Shown one piece after another: positions 57,840-64,000 of a DNA stretch of 64,000 bases (positions within the stretch are counted from its first letter, which is position 1; every line of letters starts with the position of its first letter). This DNA is from Micromonospora sp. KC723 (GTDB taxonomy: Bacteria; Actinomycetota; Actinomycetes; Mycobacteriales; Micromonosporaceae), in NCBI RefSeq assembly GCF_004348595.1, contig NZ_SMKD01000001.1, forward strand, positions 1-64,000, given 5' to 3'. A program made the position numbers and the translations under genes. The notes beneath the pieces were generated by a model. It searched no databases and was not told the DNA's origin. It was given only the letters and a program-made list of their open reading frames with translations.

Positions 57840-58862
57840 TCAGTTGAGTCGATCGGTCCAGGCAGTATCGAGGATCACCTGATACGCGTTCATTCGTACC
57901 GGCGAGAGGGTTATCTGCTCGTAGGCGAGCAGTTCACCGGTGTTGGGGTCAAAGATCAGGAGGGACTGCTGCGTGTGCTCGCGGTCGTCGAAGGTGATGG
58001 CTACACCCTTCCGGCCGGCCCGATCGGACACCTGGCCCCGCCACAGGAATCCGGGCACGTCGGCAAGGACCCGCAAGATCTCAGCCCGCGTCTGACGCGG
58101 AACGACATACTGCCCGTACACCATGCCGACCTGCTTGCTGACGGCGCCGCCGCCAAACCTGACCTTGAGTAGCTCGTCTAGCTGTGCTCGGCCCGACGGC
58201 AGTGGTGCGAGGTCCATCGGTGGCAGCGGAATGCTGTCAGGCGCGGGAGTGGCGGAGGCGGCAGCCGTGGGCTTAAGGGTGCGCTGCCAGTAGTCCCGGG
58301 ACTCCTGGTCCGGATACTGCGGCTCAACTTGAACCGTGACCTGTTTACCGGTCGCCCCGTCGGCCGTCTGCCATTCCTTGATCTCGTCCGCGAAAGCGAC
58401 GCGGTGGCGACCGTCAGGAGACGTCATCACTGGGTCGCCCCACGTCTTCCTGTGGTGGTACATGTACCGGCCCGTACGGTTGTCGTACTCCGCATCGACA
58501 AGGCTGCCCGCCAATGCGCGCAGCGGGCCCCCAGCATCACGGGCAGCAGAGCCGTACGCCACCGGCACGAGCACCACCCCCGGATCCGCCCCGGGCGGGC
58601 TGGCGATCCCAGAGGTGTCCGGGCTGGACGGGCCGAACGTTTGGGCGATTGCTGCGGCGCCCACCGCGACGGCCAGCGTCCCGGCCGTCAGAACTAGCCT
58701 GCGCGTCGGGCGTGCCTGGCGGCTATGGGCGACCGGCTCGGCGATAGCCTCGGCGCGGACGATCAGATCGTGTGCCGAAAGCCGGGGCGGTGCGATGGTG
58801 CTGTGCCGGGCCGGGTCAGCCGGGCCGAGGAGGGTACGCGTTCGCTCTTCTCCGAACATCAC
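57840..58862 (-). CDS. CU044_5270 family protein (sigma factor partner)
   Basis: 340 residues from a GTG at 58862 (or ATG 58859). A cytoplasmic N-terminus of about 50 residues, one membrane segment (LVLTAGTLAVAVGAAAIA near 57-75), and a large external domain with YMYHHRKTWGDPV and DVPGFLWRGQVSDRAGRKGVAI. This matches the CU044_5270 family, often encoded after ECF sigma genes. The start overlaps the sigma stop. It may act as anti-sigma factor or envelope reporter; not proven. Confidence 0.8.
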   Translation of the reverse strand: MMFGEERTRTLLGPADPARHSTIAPPRLSAHDLIVRAEAIAEPVAHSRQARPTRRLVLTAGTLAVAVGAAAIAQTFGPSSPDTSGIASPPGADPGVVLVPVAYGSAARDAGGPLRALAGSLVDAEYDNRTGRYMYHHRKTWGDPVMTSPDGRHRVAFADEIKEWQTADGATGKQVTVQVEPQYPDQESRDYWQRTLKPTAAASATPAPDSIPLPPMDLAPLPSGRAQLDELLKVRFGGGAVSKQVGMVYGQYVVPRQTRAEILRVLADVPGFLWRGQVSDRAGRKGVAITFDDREHTQQSLLIFDPNTGELLAYEQITLSPVRMNAYQVILDTAWTDRLN

Positions 58863-59413
58863 ATGGCCTTTCGAGGACTCGCCAACACCGGCTGCTGCGC
58901 CGGCGGTACAGCTCGGTGTGACATCGCTTCGTTGAGGCGCCTACGGGCGCGGTGCAGACGCACCGCAGCGGTGGTACGGGTACAGCCCAGGACCTGAGCG
59001 GCCTCGGACACTGTCAGTTCCTCCCAACCGACCAGCCGGAGGATTTCCTGGTCGAGGTCGGCGAGAGTGGCTAGAGCGGCCTGGACGTCGGCGACGCCCA
59101 CTGTCCCATCGGCACCGGACGAACCCGGCTTCTGCAGAAGGCCAACCTCGGTAATCGGTAGCACATCCGGCGCAGCTCTCCGAGCTCGCCATTCGTTCGC
59201 GAGCAGACGACGAGCCACCCCGTACAGCCAGGGCAGGCTGCGGTCCGGGACCTCGCGGCGACGCCGCCAGGCGATGACGAACACCTCCTGAGCGAGTTCA
59301 GCCGCCGCGTCCAGATCGGCAAGCCGACGCTGGCCGTACTTCACAACGTGTCCGTAATCGGCCGCGTAGACCCTGGTGAACCAATCCTCATCGCGTTCTC
59401 CCGGTGGACCCAT
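58859..59413 (-). CDS. ECF RNA polymerase sigma factor
   Basis: 184 residues from the ATG at 59413 (GGGAGT upstream). Region 2: DAAAELAQEVFVIAWRRRREVPDRSLPWLYGVARRLLANEWRARR. Region 4: ALATLADLDQEILRLVGWEELTVSEAAQVLGCTRTTAAVRLHRARRRLNEAM. Translationally coupled to the CU044_5270 membrane protein, which probably controls it. Targets are unknown. Confidence 0.9.
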   Translation of the reverse strand: MGPPGERDEDWFTRVYAADYGHVVKYGQRRLADLDAAAELAQEVFVIAWRRRREVPDRSLPWLYGVARRLLANEWRARRAAPDVLPITEVGLLQKPGSSGADGTVGVADVQAALATLADLDQEILRLVGWEELTVSEAAQVLGCTRTTAAVRLHRARRRLNEAMSHRAVPPAQQPVLASPRKAM

Positions 59414-59871
59414 CCAAGACTCCCGCCTGGTTGACGAACTCTCACCCTGGCTTGTGTCATCTCCGGCCCGATGATTACCGCCAACCACCCGCCAGATCCG
59501 CACGTCGCGATAAAGCTGCATCCGGCTGCAACGGCTCCGCCAGGTGGACCGTCGACGCTCCCACACGCTCACGTCTGCTTCCAATGCCTGCGGCTCAAGT
59601 CCCTGCGGACTCAAGCGACCAACAGCGATCAACACCGCCGGGCCGAAGAAGCCCCCGTCAGACGCGAATCATCGAGGCTCTCTCTACTTCTCCTTCTCAC
59701 CGGTCGCCTGGAACGCATCGCAGGCGCAGCTGGCTCGCGTACTCGGGCCTCATTCGCGTCACGGTGAACAGGCTCGACGCCGTCGCCGGGGACTGACCGA
59801 CCCCCACTCGGCCGGCTCGCGGATCGTTGCCGGCGACGGCGGCTGCTCGTCGGCCTGATCTCCACCCACCG
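59414..59871. other. 458-bp gap with no gene seen
   Basis: The part nearest 59413 probably contains the sigma operon promoter. No conserved frame, RNA gene or clear repeat is visible in the rest. Confidence 0.4.
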
Positions 59872-60120
59872 TCAGCCCGCGACCACCTTGTCCAGGAAGC
59901 CGGCCAGGTTGGTCCGGGTCCGGTCGATCTTCTCGGCCAGCGTGATCGACTCGTGGAGTCGACCGCCGAGTCCGGTCTGCTTCCGGCCCCGCAGGTAGAG
60001 CGAGCAGGCGAGGTCGGTGCAGATGTAGACGCCCACCGAGTTGCCCTGCTGTCCGGCCGGCCCAGCCTTGCGGGCGGTCATCAGCGTCAGGGGAACCATG
60101 CCTCGAAGCAGGAGTAACAA
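59872..60120 (-). pseudogene. FBP domain (EF-G-binding) protein, C-terminal remnant
   Basis: The frame contains TARKAGPAGQQGNSVGVYIC, TDLACSLYLRGR and the helix ESITLAEKIDRTRTNLAGFLDKVV. These match the C-terminal treble-clef zinc-finger part of FBP domain proteins, which bind elongation factor G. The first Cys pair and the N-terminal half are missing, so zinc could not be held normally. The 389 bp between it and the MarR gene hold only the MarR operator and a possible intron-like motif. Confidence 0.6.
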
Positions 60121-60473
60121 GACGTCATTTGCGGGTCCCGGATGCCTCGAACGGGGTCGTCGTTAAACCCGCATTTGTACGTTATGCCGCACTCAGCCCG
60201 TCACCGATGCCGACACGCAGACACAGACCCCGACGAGAAGGCCTCATGGGAGTCTCCCGGTTCCTCTGGCGCCACGCCTGACACACGGGAGTCGATCAAA
60301 GCGTTGAGCGATCGAGGATCCCAGGCGACCGGATGTGGTGAGGTGCAAGTCCCCAGCGGGAGAGCAAGCCCTCAGGTACTGACAGTAGGGCGGGGCTGAT
60401 CAGGGTCAGCCGGGGCGTGGCGTCGTCGCTGAACTCGCCGTGGGCGCGAGCCCGCGCTGGTGACCTACCATTA

Positions 60474-60489
60474 ATCATCCATGGAAGAT
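60474..60489. promoter_or_regulatory. Palindrome upstream of MarR gene
   Basis: ATCATCCATGGAAGAT is palindromic at seven of eight pairs, centred about 28 bp before the MarR ATG. ACCAT and ATGGT flank it. It is a likely autoregulatory MarR operator. Confidence 0.45.
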
Positions 60490-60509
60490 GGTTCTTCGGA
60501 AGATGAGCG

Positions 60510-61019
60510 ATGGCGGACCTGAAGCAGCTGTACCGGGAGCTGGTCTCGTTGGAGATCGAGCTGTGGAGCGGCATCGAGGGGCGGTTGCGGGCCGAGTTCG
60601 ACCTGCCGTTGACCTCGTTCGAGGTCCTGCACCTGCTGTTGCGTCGGCCTGGGCCGCGGATCCAGGACATTGCGGAGGAATTCTCGATCACGGTGGGCGG
60701 CACGAGCAAGGTGGTCGACCGTTTGGAGGCGGGGGGTCTGTGTGCGCGGCGGGCCAATCCGAACGACCGCCGTTCCTCGGTTGTCGAGTTGACGCCTGAG
60801 GGGCGAAGGCTGGTGGAAGGGGCGCTGGAGGTCTTCGAGGAAGAGCTGGAGCTGCGGATCGGGTCGGTGATTCCCGCGCGGGCCGTGCGCGAGGTGACGG
60901 CGGTCCTGCAAACGCTACGGGCGGCAGGACGGGCCCTGGACGTGGCGCGGAAGGCCGCCGAGCACACCCCGGCGCCGGGCATGCGGGCACCGAAGCAGCC
61001 CGGCCGGCCGGCGTCGTGA
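60510..61019 (+). CDS. MarR family transcriptional regulator
   Basis: 169 residues; GGAAG precedes the ATG at 60510. Winged helix: LTSFEVLHLLLRRPGPRIQDIAEEFSITVGGTSKVVDRLEAGGLCARRANPNDRRSSVVELTPEG, including the DxR wing motif. Dimerisation helices lie at both ends. No co-directed enzyme gene follows directly; targets may include the convergent small-enzyme genes to the right. Ligand unknown. Confidence 0.9.
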   Translation: MADLKQLYRELVSLEIELWSGIEGRLRAEFDLPLTSFEVLHLLLRRPGPRIQDIAEEFSITVGGTSKVVDRLEAGGLCARRANPNDRRSSVVELTPEGRRLVEGALEVFEEELELRIGSVIPARAVREVTAVLQTLRAAGRALDVARKAAEHTPAPGMRAPKQPGRPAS

Positions 61020-61081
61020 GCTGCCACGGCCGTGCGGTGACGGTCGAGACACTGTGCTCGCCGGCCCGTCAGCCCATGGCG

Positions 61082-61507
61082 TCAGTCGGCGATGCCGTCG
61101 AAGGCGATGACTTTGTCGATGCGGCCACGGACGAGTATGTTGCCGGGGCCGCCGTTACGAGCGGCGTACTCCTTCTCACGGTCGTCGCCCATGTAGCGGG
61201 CACCGAGCAGGCCACCCCAGCGCAGCATGTCGTCGGGGTCGTCGGAAATCTCGGCGCGTCCGTGGAGCAGGACGAACGCGTACGGCGGCCGATCCTCGTC
61301 GACGCAGAGGACGAACCGTTGGTCACGAGCGAGATTGCGGCCCTTGACGCCGCTCTTCTCGGTGGTGAGCACGATGTCATCGCCATCGAGGAGGAACCAG
61401 ACCGGTGTCACGTGGGGACTACCGTCAGCGCGGACGGTCGACAGCTTGCCGGTGCGAGTGCCGTGCGTGACGAACTCCCGCCATTGCTGGTCGGTCATCT
61501 TCCGCAT
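61082..61507 (-). CDS. PPOX class F420/FMN-dependent protein
   Basis: 141 residues. Split-barrel pattern: TGKLSTVRADGSPHVTPVWFLLDGDDIVLTTEKSGVKGRNLARDQRFVLCVDE and ARYMGDDREKEYAAR. This is the TIGR03618-type pyridoxamine 5'-phosphate oxidase-like family, in which actinobacterial members bind F420. Function is unassigned. It lies 73 bp after a SnoaL-like gene on the same strand. Confidence 0.85.
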   Translation of the reverse strand: MRKMTDQQWREFVTHGTRTGKLSTVRADGSPHVTPVWFLLDGDDIVLTTEKSGVKGRNLARDQRFVLCVDEDRPPYAFVLLHGRAEISDDPDDMLRWGGLLGARYMGDDREKEYAARNGGPGNILVRGRIDKVIAFDGIAD

Positions 61508-61580
61508 GCGGGTGCCTTTCGCGTTGGTACGGCCGGCTCGCGGTTGTCCGGGGCCGGCTCGGCCCCGGACAACCGGAGGG

Positions 61581-61973
61581 TCAGCCCCAGAAGGCGTCTT
61601 CGGTGGCCGGGTCGTCGGAGAACAGCCACATCTCGGTGATCTTGCCGTCGGTGATGCGCAGCAGGTCGACGCCGTCCATGCTCATCGACGCGTCGTCGTG
61701 ACGGCCGCTGAAGTGGATGGTCGCGGCGACCAGGTCACCGTTGGCCATGAGCGCGTGGATCTTGTCGATGGCGAAGGTGCCCCGGCTGGCCTCCATCATG
61801 CTGCCGAGCATCTGGAAGACGGCGTCGCGGCCCTTGTGCTCACCGGAGAACTGGTTGGCGCCGGGCTGGTGCCAGACGATCGCCTCGTCGAGGAGTCCGC
61901 CGAGCGTCGCCATGTCTCCGGTCTGCACGGCCTGGAAGTATGTGCGGGCGATGTCGATGTTCGTGCTGGTCAT
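61581..61973 (-). CDS. SnoaL-like (NTF2-fold) protein
   Basis: 130 residues. IDIARTYFQAVQTGDMATLGGLLDEAIVWHQPGANQFSGEHKGRDAVFQMLG and VDLLRITDGKITEMWLFSDDPATEDAFWG follow the SnoaL/NTF2 fold. Members are isomerases, cyclases or ligand binders. No activity can be assigned. TTCGGG is repeated three times in the 44-bp gap before the next gene. Confidence 0.85.
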   Translation of the reverse strand: MTSTNIDIARTYFQAVQTGDMATLGGLLDEAIVWHQPGANQFSGEHKGRDAVFQMLGSMMEASRGTFAIDKIHALMANGDLVAATIHFSGRHDDASMSMDGVDLLRITDGKITEMWLFSDDPATEDAFWG

Positions 61974-62017
61974 GGTGCATGCTCCTTAGGGTTCGGGTTC
62001 GGGTTCGGGGATGGTGG

Positions 62018-62787
62018 TCAGCGGGCGAAGTCGAGGCGTCCGGCCAGGCCGGCGTCGGCGAAGGCGGCCTGGATCTCGTTTCGGCCTTCCGTGAAGTGGG
62101 CCCAGCTGTCGTAGTGGGCGGGGACGACCCGGCGGGCACCGAGCATCTTCGTGGCCTCGGCGCCTTGGGCGCTGTCGAGGGTGAGCAGGGCGCCGTCGAA
62201 GGCGAAGGCCATGCGGGCGCCGCCGAGGAAGAGGATCGCGGTGTCGACGGGAGCGAACCTTTCGGCGATCTGTTTGACGTGGTCCAGGGCGGCGTTGTCG
62301 CCGCTGACGTAGACCGGGGGCAGGTCGTCGGCGGTGAGCATGAAGCCGACGACGTCGCCGGTGATCGGTTCGCAGCCGGCCGGGCCGTGCCGGGCCGGTA
62401 GGCCCGTGACGGTCACGATGCCGTCGGGCCGCGTGAGCTCGGCGGTCTGCCAGGAGGCCAGGCCGCGAGCGTTGCCGCCCAGGCGGCCGGCCCCGCTGAC
62501 CGTGGTGAGAACGACCGGTACCTGGGACAGGAAGGCACGGCCGGCGTGGTCGAGGTTGTCGTCGTGCTCGTCGTGGGACAGCAGGACGGCGTCGACGCAG
62601 CCCAGGTCGGCGGCGGTGACGGGGCGGGGGCGGTCTTGACGAGCTTGTGGTCGCCCGGGAGGGGCATGGGGTACTCGCCGGGCGGATCGAAGGTGGGGTC
62701 GGTGACGAATCTGAGCCCGCCGTACTCGATCAGGGTGGTCGGACCGCCGTAGACCCGGACGCGGATCTTTTCGCTGGCGCCGGACAT
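62018..62787 (-). pseudogene. MBL-fold metal-dependent hydrolase (UlaG-like), frameshifted
   Basis: From ATG 62787 (GGAGG upstream) the frame reads SEKIRVRVYGGPTTLIEYGG, RFVTDPTFDPPGEYP. It loses meaning near 62630, in a GGGGCGGGGG run. Another frame then gives VDAVLLSHDEHDDNLDHAGR, the metallo-beta-lactamase metal motif, and continues to ARRVVPAHYDSWAHFTEG and a stop at 62018. One missing base explains the split, so the gene may be intact in reality. UlaG-like hydrolases act on lactones or phosphate esters. Confidence 0.75.
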
Positions 62788-62836
62788 CGGGAACCTCCAG
62801 GGGTTTGAACAGTGCGAACGGGCCCTGCGGAACCGG

Positions 62837-63217
62837 TCAGGCAGCGGGTACGGAGAAAACGCCGAAGTGATTGCCGGCGGTGTCCCGCAGCCGGGCGAAG
62901 GTGAAGCCCGCGGTGTCGGAGACCGGTGCCATGAGCACCTCGGCACCCAGCTTCGCGGCGTGCTCGACAGTCGCGGCGACATCCTGGACGACGACGTAGA
63001 AGATCGCGTAGTCGGAGAAGCCGCCCTCCGAGTCCCACACACCGCCGGTCGGCTGCTGGGAGCCCGGCGTCATCACCGAGTGATAGGTGACACCCGGAGT
63101 GTTGGTGTTGAGGACGTACTTCCAGTCGAAAAGCTCGCCGTAGAACTCCTTGACCTTCTCCGGCTGGCCGGTGCCGAACTCGAACCAGGCGACCGAGTTG
63201 AAGGCGGGAACGGTCAT
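62837..63217 (-). CDS. VOC family protein
   Basis: 126 residues from ATG 63217, eight bases after GAGGAG; a GTG at 63226 is also in frame but too close to it. FNSVAWFEFGTGQPEKVKEFYGELFDWKY and ARLRDTAGNHFGVFSVP are VOC motifs, resembling the half-domain of Cfp30B-type proteins. Substrate unknown. It is upstream of the MBL-fold gene on the same strand, 49 bp apart. Confidence 0.85.
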   Translation of the reverse strand: MTVPAFNSVAWFEFGTGQPEKVKEFYGELFDWKYVLNTNTPGVTYHSVMTPGSQQPTGGVWDSEGGFSDYAIFYVVVQDVAATVEHAAKLGAEVLMAPVSDTAGFTFARLRDTAGNHFGVFSVPAA

Positions 63218-63499
63218 GACACTCACTCCTCACCCCCTTCCGGGGCGTAGTAACTCTATGTGGCGGACTGAACTCTCTGGGTGGCAGCAACTCTCGGCGT
63301 CAGCCCGGCAAGCCGAGCAGGTGGCCGCAAGCGCTGGTCAGTCGGTGCCCAGCAAACCACTTATCTTCCACGGAATCAACTTCTGGGGATTATTGTTCCC
63401 AGATGTGGGTTCGCGTGACCCGGCCGGCCGCTCCGCCCACAGCACGGAGTCCGGTCGCCATGAACGCGACCAGCGGGAACAACAGGAAGGACGTCGGCC

Positions 63500-64000
63500 A
63501 TGGAACCGGTCGAGATCGAGGCGAAGACCCTGATCCAGAAGTCGAAGACTCCGTCGAACGACTACGTGATCAACCCCTACACCGGCTGCGTCCTGGGCTG
63601 CGCCTACTGCTTCGCCAGCTTCGCCGGGCGGCAGTTCGGCCGATCCGTCAAGGAATGGGGTGACTACCTGTACGTCAAGACGAACGCGGTGGAACTGGCC
63701 CGCAAAGAGCTCGCGAAGATGCCGGAGGACAAGCGCCGGGGCACGATGCTGCTCAGCTCCGTCACCGACCCCTACCAGGGCCACGAGACGAAATACCGCC
63801 TCACCCGCGGCATCCTGCGCGAACTGAAGGCCGTCGAGTACCCGGGCCTGGTCCGCATCCTCACCAAGTCACCCGTCGTCACCCGCGACGTCGACCTGCT
63901 CACCAGCCTGCCCCGCGCCGAGGTCGGGATGACAGTGACCACCACCGACGACAAGGTCAGCCGCTGGCTGGAGGTACGCGCCCCGCTCGCCTCCCGCCGC
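63500..64000 (+). CDS. Radical SAM protein, spore-photoproduct-lyase-like (3' end outside window)
   Basis: 167 codons visible; AGGAAGGA precedes the ATG. CVLGCAYCFA near 35-44 is the radical SAM cluster motif (CxxxCxxC). SKTPSNDYVINPYTGC before it and LLSSVTDPYQGHETKYRLTRGIL after it match the SPL family, including Rv2578c-type proteins. The iron-sulphur cluster would cleave S-adenosylmethionine. Whether it repairs DNA or has another substrate cannot be told from the visible part. Confidence 0.88.
   Translation, partial: MEPVEIEAKTLIQKSKTPSNDYVINPYTGCVLGCAYCFASFAGRQFGRSVKEWGDYLYVKTNAVELARKELAKMPEDKRRGTMLLSSVTDPYQGHETKYRLTRGILRELKAVEYPGLVRILTKSPVVTRDVDLLTSLPRAEVGMTVTTTDDKVSRWLEVRAPLASRR

Noticed and set aside
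61988-62011. Three tandem TTCGGG units, considered as a CRISPR-like or regulatory repeat
   Set aside because: Too short and without spacers; probably chance in a 44-bp gap. No CRISPR array is seen anywhere in the window.

Overview
The window is very GC-rich, with strong third-position G/C bias, ATG/GTG/TTG starts and dense ATGA/GTGA gene overlaps. It carries SARP and LuxR-type regulators, F420-dependent enzymes and AfsQ1/CseB-like two-component systems. This is an actinomycete chromosome, most likely Micromonospora or a close relative; that placement is inference from style and gene content, not from a marker gene. The window starts inside a hemerythrin gene and ends inside a radical SAM gene.

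0-23 kb is accessory and regulatory. It holds an overlapping hemerythrin/ferritin-like pair, a SARP regulator flanked by two secreted-protein genes that share a triple 11-bp repeat promoter, and an imine-reductase-like gene divergent from an AraC/GATase1 regulator. Next come a four-gene operon (AMIN-like secreted protein, response regulator, histidine kinase, GerMN lipoprotein) and a divergent second two-component system. A phytanoyl-CoA-dioxygenase-like gene has an upstream repeat matching the one before that second system. A secreted trypsin-like protease ends the region.

23.9-36.4 kb is a compact biosynthetic cluster. Three genes (PapB-like mutase, fused aminodeoxychorismate synthase, PapC-like dehydrogenase) make the 4-aminophenylpyruvate / 4-aminophenylalanine precursor from chorismate. 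They sit with a heme-dependent tyrosine-3-hydroxylase-like protein, an MFS exporter, an XRE/NB-ARC regulator, a PaaK-like ligase, an alpha-oxoamine synthase and an AMP-dependent ligase. No NRPS or PKS is present, so the product is probably a small aminoketone or amide; I do not recognise the set.

36.4-46 kb mixes small detoxification-type enzymes (DHFR-like, DoxX, DUF1801, VOC, PfpI-like, acetyltransferase) with truncated or frameshifted genes: MerR, GNAT, Cys/Met PLP enzyme, sigma factor, IstB, alpha/beta hydrolase, WD40 and a LuxR-ATPase.

46.5-53.4 kb is a second cluster. A class III aminotransferase, a zinc alcohol dehydrogenase and an inositol-monophosphatase-family phosphatase form the three-enzyme signature of azasugar (nojirimycin-type) biosynthesis. 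Here they are joined to a family 2 glycosyltransferase, a cellulose-synthase-like membrane glycosyltransferase and an F420-type luciferase-like oxidoreductase. Upstream lie a CebR-like LacI-family operator and a leader with two tandem hairpins.

53.4-64 kb returns to scattered regulators and small enzymes: LysR, AraC, MarR, an ECF sigma factor with its CU044_5270 partner, PPOX, SnoaL, an MBL-fold hydrolase and VOC proteins. Seven genes or gene remnants carry eight internal frameshifts. Seven of the eight are consistent with loss of a single base, so sequencing error must be separated from true decay.
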